A stretch of DNA of 64,000 nt from the NCBI GenBank assembly GCA_017590115.1, contig JAGGNK010012559.1, forward strand, positions 6,302,789-6,366,788, in the 5' to 3' direction. Both the position numbers and the translations under genes were made by a program. This document shows positions 24,556 to 60,380 of the stretch, one piece after another (positions within the stretch are counted from its first letter, which is position 1; the number at the start of each line of letters is the position of its first letter). This DNA is from Montifringilla adamsi. Its lineage: Eukaryota; Chordata; Aves; Passeriformes; Passeridae. The notes under the pieces are model-generated. The model made no database searches, was not told the DNA's origin, and was given only the letters and a program-made list of their open reading frames with translations.

Positions 24556-26061
24556 GTGTCTGGGGTGGGGAGAGTCAGGGTGGGCAGTGTCAGGGTGGGC
24601 AGCGTTTGGAATGGGCACTGTCCGGGGTGGGCAGTGTCAGGGTGGGCAGTGTCAGGGTGGGCAGTGGACAAACTACCCCAGGCCCTGCGTGGGACGCAAG
24701 GGTGGCACCCACCAAAGTGGCACCGCCATGGGCGCCACGGCACCGCCTGTCACACATCCCTGGCCAGGGGACCCTCGGGTCGCCCCCGCAGCGGGACCCT
24801 GGCGTTCAGGTGTTTTGGGCAGGTGAGCGGATGGCCGCGGGCTGAGTCACGGCTCCCGGCTCAGCGCTTTGGTTTGCAGCCACGGAACGCATTGCCATCG
24901 CAATTCCCCACAGCGAGGGGCTCGGACACCCCCGGCCCTGCAGCGGGGACTCTGCTGGGGGGATCTGATGGGATCCGGGGCATTTTGGGGTTGTGGCGCT
25001 GCTCCTCGCCCGGGCGCTGCCTGGAGCCGCTTCCCTCTCGGCAGTCCCGGGATGCCGGTGGGAACCGGCTCCTCTGGGAGGGCTCCTGGGAAACCCAGGA
25101 AGAAAATCACAGAGCTCGGATGTTCCCAAGCCCCCTCCCCTGGGGATGGAACCTTTACCCCCCCAAGCCCTGCTGCAGTGCCAGGTGCTGGCCCTTTCTC
25201 CCTTGGGTCGGGACGGGCAGAGCCGTGCTGGGCATCCCGGGGCTGTGCCGGGCGATCCGTGCCCCCGGAAAAGGACCCTCCCCCGGGAGACCCTCCCTGC
25301 ACACCCTCACACTCCAGGGAGGGATTTGGGAGCCCGGGGTCTCCTGAGCCTCTGTCCTTGCCAAAGCTGGGAACGGCTTAAAATGTCCCCCTGGGAGGGG
25401 GCTCCAGCTGTCCCTGAGCCAGGCAGGAGGGCGAGAGGCAAACCCTCCATGCCGGCGATGGGGACGAAGTGTCACAGCCACCTTGTTCCTCTGGGACAGC
25501 CGGGACCGTGTGGCAGCGGCAGGAGTCCGAACAGCTGGAGAAACCCCCACTAAAAATTAACATTAATTTATTAGAATATTTATGATAAAAACCAAGAATC
25601 TCTTTACATGTGGGTTTGGTTTTTTTTTTTTTTTTTTCCTTTTTATACAAGAGAATTTCCATTGCTTTTTTTTCCTCCTGGAAACAGAGCAGGGCAGCAG
25701 GCAGGCGCAGGCAGCGGCGTGGGCGCTCGCCCCGGTGACGCCGGACCTGGGGGTCCCGGCGGGGTGTGCAGCGGGTGGCACGTGGGACAGGCGCCCACCA
25801 AGGCAGCGGGGCAGAGCGTGGCAAGGCACGGCACAGGGAGGGGACAGCGGCCGGGGTCCCCGGGGAGGGGGTGGTGAGCACCCCGCGGTACCCACGGCGA
25901 AGGTGGCACACGGCAGGGGGACAAGGTGACAGACACGGGACACCCCTGAGCCCGGGGAGGGCTGCAAGTCACCACAACACCCAGTGATCCCTCCCAAGCC
26001 TTGGGCAAAGATGAGTCCTTCCAGGACCCCCGGCACCCCCAGTCGTCCCCTTGCTGCCAAA
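24556..26061. repeat. Large tandem duplication, copy A (about 1.5 kb)
   Basis: Repeats at 26062-27566 with an offset of 1507 bp, falling to 1505 after a poly-T tract that is two bases shorter in copy B. I found one base difference outside that tract (AAAAGGACC near 25270, AAAACGACC in copy B). The left junction falls in a short GGGTGGGCAGTGTCA repeat. Confidence 0.93.
25567..25572 (-). terminator. Duplicated copy of the distal AATAAA signal
   Basis: Identical context to 27074-27079, displaced by 1507 bp in the tandem duplication. If real, it is a second potential end for SLC9A1 transcripts. Confidence 0.4.
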
Positions 26062-27566
26062 GTGTTTGGGGTGGGCAGTGTCCAGGGTGGGCAGTGTCAG
26101 GGTGGGCAGCGTTTGGAATGGGCACTGTCCGGGGTGGGCAGTGTCAGGGTGGGCAGTGTCAGGGTGGGCAGTGGACAAACTACCCCAGGCCCTGCGTGGG
26201 ACGCAAGGGTGGCACCCACCAAAGTGGCACCGCCATGGGCGCCACGGCACCGCCTGTCACACATCCCTGGCCAGGGGACCCTCGGGTCGCCCCCGCAGCG
26301 GGACCCTGGCGTTCAGGTGTTTTGGGCAGGTGAGCGGATGGCCGCGGGCTGAGTCACGGCTCCCGGCTCAGCGCTTTGGTTTGCAGCCACGGAACGCATT
26401 GCCATCGCAATTCCCCACAGCGAGGGGCTCGGACACCCCCGGCCCTGCAGCGGGGACTCTGCTGGGGGGATCTGATGGGATCCGGGGCATTTTGGGGTTG
26501 TGGCGCTGCTCCTCGCCCGGGCGCTGCCTGGAGCCGCTTCCCTCTCGGCAGTCCCGGGATGCCGGTGGGAACCGGCTCCTCTGGGAGGGCTCCTGGGAAA
26601 CCCAGGAAGAAAATCACAGAGCTCGGATGTTCCCAAGCCCCCTCCCCTGGGGATGGAACCTTTACCCCCCCAAGCCCTGCTGCAGTGCCAGGTGCTGGCC
26701 CTTTCTCCCTTGGGTCGGGACGGGCAGAGCCGTGCTGGGCATCCCGGGGCTGTGCCGGGCGATCCGTGCCCCCGGAAAACGACCCTCCCCCGGGAGACCC
26801 TCCCTGCACACCCTCACACTCCAGGGAGGGATTTGGGAGCCCGGGGTCTCCTGAGCCTCTGTCCTTGCCAAAGCTGGGAACGGCTTAAAATGTCCCCCTG
26901 GGAGGGGGCTCCAGCTGTCCCTGAGCCAGGCAGGAGGGCGAGAGGCAAACCCTCCATGCCGGCGATGGGGACGAAGTGTCACAGCCACCTTGTTCCTCTG
27001 GGACAGCCGGGACCGTGTGGCAGCGGCAGGAGTCCGAACAGCTGGAGAAACCCCCACTAAAAATTAACATTAATTTATTAGAATATTTATGATAAAAACC
27101 AAGAATCTCTTTACATGTGGGTTTGGTTTTTTTTTTTTTTTTCCTTTTTATACAAGAGAATTTCCATTGCTTTTTTTTCCTCCTGGAAACAGAGCAGGGC
27201 AGCAGGCAGGCGCAGGCAGCGGCGTGGGCGCTCGCCCCGGTGACGCCGGACCTGGGGGTCCCGGCGGGGTGTGCAGCGGGTGGCACGTGGGACAGGCGCC
27301 CACCAAGGCAGCGGGGCAGAGCGTGGCAAGGCACGGCACAGGGAGGGGACAGCGGCCGGGGTCCCCGGGGAGGGGGTGGTGAGCACCCCGCGGTACCCAC
27401 GGCGAAGGTGGCACACGGCAGGGGGACAAGGTGACAGACACGGGACACCCCTGAGCCCGGGGAGGGCTGCAAGTCACCACAACACCCAGTGATCCCTCCC
27501 AAGCCTTGGGCAAAGATGAGTCCTTCCAGGACCCCCGGCACCCCCAGTCGTCCCCTTGCTGCCAAC
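26062..27566. repeat. Large tandem duplication, copy B
   Basis: Direct head-to-tail copy of 24556-26061. The right junction follows CTTGCTGCCAA, after which copy A continues into GTGTTTGGGG and copy B into CCTTCCTGG. Identity is close to 100 percent, so it is very recent or an assembly artefact. Confidence 0.93.
27074..27079 (-). terminator. AATAAA, possible distal SLC9A1 poly(A) signal (gene-proximal copy)
   Basis: Minus-strand CTAATAAATTAATG followed by AATTTTTAGTGGGGGTTTCTCC, a GT-rich element. It lies about 1.7 kb after the stop. Confidence 0.45.
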
Positions 27567-27835
27567 CTTCCTGGTCCAAGGTGTCCCCGCGCTGGGGGAG
27601 CTGGCACTTGGCTCTCCCCCAGCTGCTCTCGCTGGCAGGGGGACAAATAATCCCCCCTGGCACACCCCGGGCCCATCTTTGGTTAAGGAGCAGCCGCTGC
27701 CGCGCTGGCACGGGGCGAGGGGCCGAGGCTGGCAGAGGGTCCCCGTGGGGACAGGTGACAGCAGTTCCAGGAGGGATGGAGAGGCTGCTCAAAGCGAGGG
27801 GGGTCCCAGCTTCCCCCCCGCATGGCTCTAGAATA

Positions 27836-27841
27836 TTTATT
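27836..27841 (-). terminator. AATAAA, possible proximal SLC9A1 poly(A) signal
   Basis: Minus-strand CAAATAAATATTC about 960 nt after the SLC9A1 stop. Confidence 0.4.
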
Positions 27842-27964
27842 TGAAAAGACCTGGCATGAAATGTGAGGCCAGGAGGGAGGATCCCAGGCACAGCCGGTCC
27901 CACGGGGAAGCTGCCAAGAAGAGGGAGCAGCAGCAGGAGCCCGAGAGGGTGCAGGGGGAGAGAG

Positions 27965-27967
<3 letters not shown>

Positions 27968-27995
<28 letters not shown>

Positions 27996-28348
27996 CTGTG
28001 TGTGTGTCTGTGTGTGTGTGTGTGTGTCTGTGTGTGTGTCTGTGTGTGTGTGTGTGTGTCTGTGTGTGTGTCTGTGTGTGTCTGTGTCTGTGCGTGTGTG
28101 TCTGTGTGTGTCTCTGTGTGTGTATCTGTGTGTCTGTGTGTGTGTGTCTGTCTCTGTGTGTCTGTTTGTGTCTCTGTGTGTGTGTCTGTGTGTGTCTGTG
28201 TCTGTGCGTGTGTGTCTGTGTGTGTCTCTGTGTGTGTATCTGTGTGTCTGTGTGTGTGTGTCTGTCTCTGTGTGTCTGTTTGTGTGTCTGTGTGTGTCTG
28301 TGTGTCTGTGTCTGTGTGTCTGTGTGTGTCTGTGTGTCTGTGTGCGTG
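27968..28348. repeat. TG/TCTG compound microsatellite
   Basis: About 380 bp of TGTG with interspersed TCTG and variants, in the probable SLC9A1 3' UTR (CA-rich in the transcript). Two blocks, near 28086-28180 and 28200-28295, repeat each other with a period of 114 bp. The long open frames it creates on both strands are artefacts. Confidence 0.97.
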
Positions 28349-28801
28349 CCAGCCCCGGTGACAGCTCCTGCTGTCCCATCTCTCCGCTCCGGAGCAAGGC
28401 GAGGGGGCAAGAAAGCACAAGAGGGGAGAGGGGAAGCTGTGCCATGGGAGTGAGTGTGGAGACCCCTGGTCAGAGCCGGCCGCAGGTCCTGAGTGGGTGG
28501 GCACCTCTGGGAGAGCCCCGCGGGGGCTGTGAGGCGCCCGCAAATCCCAATCCCGGGCGGAAAATTGTCCATCGCCCCCAGGCCACGCAGCCCAAGGAGC
28601 CCGGGGCGTGCCGGGGCTCCTTCCCTGCTCACTGGGGCCAGCCCAGGCTCGCTGGGCAGAGCTGTCCTGGCAATCCCAGTCCATCCAGGACAGTCTCCCC
28701 TTCCTGAACCCAGTGTGTAGCGACAAGAAACCAAAATGGAGAGCAAAGAACGAATGAATGAACAGAAAGAGAGAAACGGTTTGGAGGCTTTGTGCCAGCA
28801 G

Positions 28802-53851
<25,050 letters not shown>

Positions 53852-53910
53852 GGCGGCGGGCGGGGGGCGGCGGGGGTTCTGTCCATGGGAATGTTCCTAG
53901 GGGATAGGAT

Positions 53911-53970
53911 GGGATGGGATGGGATGGGATGGGATGGGATGGGATGGGATGGGATGGGATGGGATGGGAT
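53911..53970. repeat. (GGGAT)12 pentanucleotide microsatellite
   Basis: Twelve perfect units, 60-119 nt above the SLC9A1 start codon. Read on the minus strand it is (ATCCC)12. Confidence 0.98.
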
Positions 53971-54047
53971 AGGAGCAGAGTCAGGGGAGAGGGGAGAGGG
54001 AGGGGATCGGAGCGGAGAGGAGTGAGGGGAGAGGAGGGGATAGAGAT

Positions 54048-54075
54048 GGGGCCGGGGCCGGGGCCGGGGCCGGGG
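54048..54075. repeat. (GGGGCC)4-GGGG tract
   Basis: Four perfect GGGGCC units plus a fifth G4 run, about 200 nt above the SLC9A1 ATG. It fits a G-quadruplex pattern on the plus strand. Confidence 0.97.
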
Positions 54076-54239
54076 CTGTGCGAGGCGGTAACCGGATCGC
54101 CCCGCGGGAGCAGGAATGCGCCGCTGACACAGGGGGTGCAGGGGCAGGGGGTGCTCTGCAAGGCTGCCACGGGGGGAAGCACAAGAGGGGCTGCACAGAG
54201 CAGGGAGCTCTGCGGGAATCAAAGGCCCCAAAGCACGGT

Positions 54240-54412
54240 CGGGGGTGCCAGGGGACAGGAGGAGAGCGGGGTCTGAGCAGGGGCAGGAGAGCGGGGTCTG
54301 AGCAGGGGCAGGAGGAGAGCGGGGTCTGAGCAGGGGCAGGAGGAGAGCGGGATCTGAGCAGGGGCAGGAGGAGAGCGGGGTCTGAGCAGGGACAGGAGGA
54401 GAGCGGGATCCG
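54240..54412. repeat. Minisatellite, unit about 29 bp
   Basis: Variable repeats of GAGAGCGGGGTCTGAGCAGG plus GGCAGGAG, about six units, upstream of SLC9A1. Confidence 0.9.
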
Positions 54413-57330
54413 CGGCAGGAGCTGCTGCTCTCGGGGGGCAGAGGGGGCTCTGCGCTGGCCCAGCAGGGACAGGGGGTGCCCAGCCACGCTGTGGGGTCCG
54501 GCCCGGCCTGGGGACAGGCACAGCTCTCTGAGCAAAGTGCCTGCTGTGTGTGCTCCTTGCAGAGAGCCTGCTCCGCCTGTCCTCGGCGTGCAGGGGACAG
54601 CTCTGGGCCGGGGGGACAGAGGGGGCTGGGGGCCGCTGCTCTGCAGCACCGAGGGGCTGCCCCCCGTCCCTGCTGAGGCCGTGCCCTTCTCCCCGGTGAC
54701 CGCTTGCTCTGAGTCACCAGGAAATCTGATAAGGCTCCAGTGAAACCTCGGGAGCAGCGGGGGGGGGTCGCTTGGCACTGCGGCCACCCCGATTTCTTGG
54801 CTGTCCTCCAGCATCCTGGCTGTCACTCGTGCGTGACCGGAGCAACCCGAACGGGTTTTTACCTGCTTTACGCCCTAAACGTTCGGAGCCAAGGGGCCTT
54901 TTGGTGAAGATGCAGCCGCTGATTCTTGTGGGAGCTGCATGTGGGGAAGGCACGGGCCCTTTCCGTGACATGTGGCAGCAAAGCCTCGAGCTTTGAAGGT
55001 GGCGTTTGCTGGTTTGCATCCCTTGCAGTCTTGGTTTGAGCCTCCCGAAGCGCTAGCGGTCAGAAGGCTGCAGGGTGCAAAATCATCCCCAAACGTGACC
55101 CATCCATTAAAGCACATCGTCAGCCCCAGCAGGAACCCGCTAGGTGTGTCAATTCCTCTTTTCCGTTTGGCCGTGTGCTGGGTACTCAAATGAATCTGTT
55201 TTACCAATTGAGCAAGAAACCCTGAGCGTTTCCCCTTCTGAAGGGCTTAGTCATATCTGGGTGAGCAGCCTGAGCGGGGATGCAGCTGGGGATGTTTGGG
55301 CTGGGCAGGCCTGTGCTCTGGCAGCGGGAGGCTCCGTGAGGCAATCCACGGGGGCTGTTCCTGGAGCCTGGGACAGGCACGGTGCTCCTGAGAAAGGACC
55401 AGGCTGGGTTTGGCTCCCTCCTGGTGCCGGGATCAGCCGTGCTGGGGATGCAGGGGATGCAGGGATGCAGGGGGGTGCAGGGGCGCAGGGATGCAGGGGG
55501 TACAGGGATGCAGGGGGTGCAGGGATGCAGGGGTGCAGGGATGGAGGGGGTACAGGGATGCAGGGAATGCAGAGGGATGCAGGGGGATGCAGGGCAGTGC
55601 AGGGAATGCAGAGGTGCAGCATCCAGTGGAGGCCTAGGGGCTCTGCTCCTGCTGCTCTGGGTTGGACAGGGACCTGTCAGCCTGCTCAGCTTTGGTTCCT
55701 GCAGATTCTTGGTCAAGAGGAAATTTCCTTGCTCTGGCCTGACCGTTTTAACCTGCAAACAAATAAACAAATCCCAGTCCAGCCGCAGGTGTCTGCAGGA
55801 CAAACCACTTGCAGGGTAGGATCTGTGGCTGTGAAACTGCATTTGCACCCTGGGACATCCTAACTGTGGCACAGGGTGTAAAATTGGACTTTGTGTGCGT
55901 GTTGTGGGGGTTTTGCACTGAATTTCCTTTTTTTCTTTTTTTTTTTTTCCCTGTGTAGCATAGGCTGAGGACAGAAAAGGAGACAGGTATTTATTGAAAC
56001 GCCTTTTAAAATTAATAATAATGAAAAATGCCTTTTGTACTAAATTTCAACACTGTCAAAAGGGCAAGCCCTCAGGCAGATTTATTCCTTGCTCCCTGCA
56101 GCCGTCCTTGGAGCAGCCACAGCCCTGTTCCTCGGGGATCCTCTCCAAGGTGTGGTGCTCCTGCAGGAGCTGTGCTGCTGGCAGAACACCTTGGTGGCAG
56201 TCCCCAGCTTTCAGACCGCATCAGCAAACTCCAGCTCTGACAGTCAGAACCAGCAAGTCCCCCTGGCTCCAGCCCTGCCATTCCTGGCACCAGCCTGAGA
56301 AAAATTCCAGCTGCCATGGCCCAGTTTTGTCTCCACCAGCAAGGAAAACTTCCATGTCAAGGGCATCTGAAGCCTGCCTGATTTTCTGCGTGGAGCTTTG
56401 GGTCCCCATGGAGATGGCATCTGAGAAAAGGAGATAAAACCCTTTTGTGAGGGTGGATCCCGATTATTATTTGTTTAATTAGAACCTGGACTGATGCAGA
56501 GGCAACAATTAACAATTTCCTTCTGTAAAGGACTTTGACCACAGCTGAGTAAGTTAATGGCTTGCAAAATGGAGACAAATGATTGCAGCTGTCATTTGTG
56601 AGGATGGAGGTGCAAGGAGGAGTCCTGAAGTTTCTGATTCAAGGGGCTTTTCCTCCTTCTTTTGGAAAAATCCAGCAGGAATTTTCTCCTGCCGTGCAGC
56701 AGGGATTGCCTGGGAGCCAGGGAATTAAGTTCCAGATGAAAATTTAAACGTTTAATTACACTTTCCTAGCAGACTCCAGGAATGTTTAGTAGTGGAATTG
56801 CAGGGAGGTGGCTCAGGTAAGCTTTGATTCCTTTCACACACCTGCCCTCCTTGGGACTGGGGCTGGGCAAGCCAGCCTTGCTGGTCCTCGGTGTCCCCAG
56901 GGCCGGCTGGCAGCAGGACGAGGCCAAGGGAGGGATTCTGCAGACACTGCCAGCCCCTGGCCCCTTCCTCTTTATTTCAGAGTTTTATTTTCTGGGCGGG
57001 CTCGGGGCTGCTCGGCAGCAGCTGCTGACAGCTGGAGCGTGCAGGGGCTCGCTGCCGCGCCCAGGGAGCCACCGGGGTCCCGGGGGGCAGCAGGGGCCTG
57101 AGGGAGCCCACGAGGAAGAGGGAGAGGGGTCGTTGGAAAGGGTCTGGAGGGACGTGTCCAGGGGCTGGAATGGCCGGATTCCAGCTGGAATTCCGAGTGC
57201 CACCACAGGCGAGTGCGGCTGCTTTGGCAGTGCCAAGGGCCTCCTGCACACCGACATCAGGAGCCTGCCCTGGGGAGTTTTGTTTCCCAGGGAAAAGGGA
57301 AAGCACAAGGAGGAATAGCCTTAAGCTGGT
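54413..57330. other. SLC9A1-WDTC1 intergenic region
   Basis: Between the divergent promoters. Apart from the GGGATGCAG minisatellite it has AT-richer stretches (55900-56060, 56455-56590, 56730-56790), including a poly-T tract near 55928-55949. No coding gene or RNA gene recognised. Confidence 0.7.
55440..55620. repeat. GGGATGCAG minisatellite
   Basis: Imperfect short repeats of GGGATGCAGGGG(G)TGCAG in the SLC9A1-WDTC1 intergenic region. Confidence 0.92.
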
Positions 57331-57334
57331 GGAG

Positions 57335-57525
57335 TGTAAGTTGAGATTGGATTTTGGGAAGGAATCCTTTTCTGGGAGGGCGGGCAGGCCCTGGCACAGG
57401 TGCCCAGAGCAGCTGTGGGTGCCCCTGGATCCCTGGCAGTGCCCAGGCCAGGCTGGACAGGGCTGGCAGCACCTGGGGCAGTGGGAGGTGTCCCTGCCAT
57501 GGCCGGGGTGGGACGGTTCCTTTCC
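57335..57525 (+). mobile_element. CR1 LINE fragment, 3' region
   Basis: Matches the typical CR1 3' sequence as I know it: GATTGGATTTTGGGAAGGAA, CCTGGCACAGGTGCCCAGAG, the GGCCAGGCTGGACAGGG stretch and GGAGGTGTCCCTGCC, ending shortly before the WDTC1 promoter. Confidence 0.8.
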
Positions 57526-57639
57526 AGAACCATCAGCTCTCTCTTGTCCAGGCTGGACAAGCTGAGTGACGTCAGCCTATGCCTTCCTGGCTTCCCCCGC
57601 AGGCCCTTCCCCATCCCGGCCGGTCCGAGCCGCTCAGGG

Positions 57640-58103
57640 GGCTCTAACCCGCAGGTTTGGGGCAGGGCACCCGGCGGCCATCACTCCCCCTCCTTGACTA
57701 CATCTCCCAGCAGCCCCTTCGCGCCGCCACGCTCCCGCCCCCTCAACGCCGATTGGCGAATCTCTCATGGTCAGCCTCCTCCCTTTCCATTGGCTCCCTG
57801 AGTTGTCCGTTCCGGCGCGGCTGCAGGCAGGAAGGGGCGGAATTCACGAACGGGATTTACGCCTTTTGCGCGGGGCGTGGCGCGGCGGCGCGGGGAGGGG
57901 GGGCGNNNNNNNNNNNNNNNNNNNNNNNNNNNNNNNNNNNNNNNNNNNNNNNNNNNNNNNNNCAGCTGGCGGGGGTCCCCAGGGCCGGGGGGGCACGGCC
58001 GGGGCCCCGGCGCGGCCCCTGCGCTGCGTCCCGCTCTGCCCCGCATGGATGGAGCCTCGCAACCTCCGGTGCCCGCTGCGCTCGCGCCCGGGAGGCCTGA
58101 CAG
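57640..58103 (+). promoter_or_regulatory. WDTC1: WDTC1 CpG-island promoter and non-coding exon 1
   Basis: CpG-rich block upstream of WDTC1. It contains two inverted CCAAT boxes (GATTGGCG near 57750 and CATTGGCT near 57788) and an ACTACATCTCCCAGCAGC element at 57697-57714 that resembles the ZNF143/THAP11 motif. A consensus donor (GACAG|GTAACG) at 58103/58104 probably ends non-coding exon 1. A run of N removes part of the island. The start site is inferred. Confidence 0.65.
57906..57962. other. Assembly gap (57 N)
   Basis: Undetermined bases inside the GC-rich WDTC1 CpG island. Real length unknown. Confidence 1.
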
Positions 58104-60267
58104 GTAACGGGCCCCCGCGGGCCGGACGGGCCCCGCCGCCCTGACAGACACCCGCCGCCCCCGGATCCCTTCCCTGCCCGGTGTCCCCGGTGCCCCTTCC
58201 CCGGCAGCTGCACCTGCCCGGCCCCGTGTCCGTCAGCCGGCCCCGGTGCCCCGCTCCCCGGCAGCCCTGCCCCCGTTCCCTCCCCGGTCAGGCACACCTC
58301 GTCCCGTCCTCCCCCGGCCGTGGTTCCTCTGCTGTCAGCTGTGCCCCTGGAGCCCCTTCCCTGTCAGCAGCCTGCCCTGCAGGCCCCGGCCCCCTCCCCT
58401 CTCAGCTGCCCCCCTCACCTCCCTTTCCTGACGTTTTTCCTCCCCTGTCTTTCGCACCCGTTCTCCCCACCCCAGGCTCTGTCAGGTGTCCCCTTATTCC
58501 CCTGGGGTGTCACCCCCTTCTCTTCACCAGGGGTCTGACTGCCTTTAAGGGTCTCTCCTTTATCCATCCTCCCACCCCAGCCCCTCACCCCCTTTTCCCC
58601 AGCCCCTCTTCCCCCCAGCCCTGCATCGTCTGCTGCTGCCCCCCTCCAGGTACAGCTCCTGCCTTTGGCTTCCTTTCCCCGTCCCACCTGGCACTGCCCC
58701 GTCCTCGCGTTCCTCTCCCGGGTGCTGGCTGTGACCCTGCCCTGCTCCCTCCCGTGCTCGCTGTCCCCTGGTTTAAGCCTTCACAGAGACGTTCCCTGCC
58801 CTGCTGGGTGTCCTGCAGCCCCTTGCCTTGCAGAGGGGATCAGCCTCTCCTCCTGTGCCGGTTAAACTCCTTGCTGGAGCTCCTGGCCCGTGTGGGACTT
58901 GGCACTGGGATGTTCCCTGCGTGGGCTGGGGGCTGCCTGCTCTCTTTTCCCGTGGATGTGTCAGCTGGGGACCAGGGGGAGGCAGGATTGCAGTGGGAGG
59001 GCTGAGCTGCGAGCAGCGTGTGGCCTGAGAGTGTCAGAGTTTCCCTGACAGTGCCCTGTGCTGCCTCTGCCAGGGCTCCCATCTCACCTCTTCTCCTGGC
59101 TCCCTGCTCCAGCCATCTCTCCTGGGGAGCTGCTGCTCCCGACAGCTCCTTCAGCTGGAGAAAAAACTCCTTTTGACAAAGTGTTTGCTGCCAACCAGGG
59201 CATTCCCTCTTGGTTTTTCAGGTTTCCTTAAAAAAAAAAACCACCAAAACTCCTATCTATACTTATATATTTTAATTTGATCTGTGACCTCTTGGAAAGT
59301 CAAGGTAAAGAGAGCAGGGAAATAAGTTGTGAGGATAAAGAAGCCTCTCAGGGTGGGTTCTGGCTGGTGTTTGGAGGGGTGAAATAATTTAAAGGGAATG
59401 CTGAAGGGAAGGGCGTGAGGAGTCTTCCCTTGGGATGAGCCTTGTGTCCAGAGGCTCTGGTGTGCAGAGTGCTGCTTTTTTCCAGTGACCTTGAGTCTGG
59501 AGCCTGAGACACTTGGGCACATCCAGGCAGTTAGGAGTGGGCTTGCTTGTTTGCAAGTGCTGGTTTCTGGAGTCCTGCTGCTCTGTGGAGCTCCTTGGGC
59601 GGATGGAGCTTTCCCAGAGGGTGCAGGTGCCAAGGCTGGGGCTGTGCCCCCCTGTGCAGAGCCCATCACTGTGTTGCTGTGGGTGGGAGGTGCTCAGGTG
59701 GCTCCAGGAGAGGGGAATACAATCCAGCAGAGGAGCAATGCCCCACATCCAGGCTGTGGGAGTGTTTGATGTTAAATTGATGGAATCAGTTGTGTTGTCA
59801 GTGTCGAGGTCTTGTTTCCAGGCTCGGAGTGAGTGTTCCTCTCCATGCCCTGGAGTACCCTTTGGAAGTGTACTTTCCCAGGAGCTTAAGGGGCTTTTCA
59901 GTGGCTGTCAGTGTAAACAGAGCCTGCCCAGTCTGGAGCCCAGGGAAGTCTGTGCCTTGTTAATTTTTGACCGTGGGCTTCAGCGTTGCGAAAGGTCCCT
60001 TTGTGCCCTGCAGTTCTGTGTGGCAGCCCTGCAGAGTCCAGGGGAAAGTGCAGGAGCTGCAGGTGGGCTCGTCCTCTGTGTGCTCCAGGCAGCACTTTGA
60101 GGAGAGGCTGTCACTGAGGAGGTGACAGCAGTCACTGGATCCCAGGTTTTCAGTCCTGTCCAGGTGTTCCAGGCAGCTTTGGAGCAGTGAGGGATGAGGG
60201 AAATTGTCCTTGAAGGGTGCTAGAGAAACGTGCCTGGTGTCATCCAAGAAATAACCCCAAAGAGGGC

Positions 60268-60380
60268 ACGGGGTCGTGGAATGGGGTGGCTGGCAGGGAC
60301 CTTAGGGATGGTTTTGTGGCAGTGGCAGGAGCACCTTCCACAGCCTGGGCTGTTTAGGGGCTGGCCTGGAGCAGAGGGAG
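60268..60380 (-). mobile_element. Degenerate CR1 fragment, antisense
   Basis: GTGGAATGG...GGCAGGGACCTTAGGGATGG and GGAGCACCTTCCACAGCCTGGG resemble an eroded antisense CR1 3' end. Confidence 0.45.

Larger units (their letters stand above)
27074..28801 (-). other. SLC9A1: Probable SLC9A1 3' UTR
   Basis: Sequence after the SLC9A1 stop, with minus-strand AATAAA hexamers at 27836-27841 and 27074-27079. The distal hexamer is followed by a TGGGGGTTT element. It includes the long TG/TCTG microsatellite. A further copy of the distal signal at 25567-25572 comes from the 1.5 kb tandem duplication. Extent is inferred. Confidence 0.5.
53852..54150 (-). promoter_or_regulatory. SLC9A1: SLC9A1 promoter / 5' UTR region
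   Basis: GC-rich sequence directly above the SLC9A1 ATG with no TATA box. It contains a 12-unit GGGAT array and a GGGGCC run on the plus strand (CCC-rich in the transcript direction). The start site cannot be placed, so part of this is likely 5' UTR. Confidence 0.5.

Noticed and set aside
27148..28746. 532-codon minus-strand open frame
   Set aside because: Most of its length is the CA/TG microsatellite, translated as Thr-His repeats, plus 3' UTR sequence.
53911..53970. Interstitial telomere repeat
   Set aside because: The unit is GGGAT, not TTAGGG.
57877..58107. Coding start for WDTC1 in exon 1
   Set aside because: The frame crosses the N gap, and the known WDTC1 N-terminus begins at the ATG at 63967.
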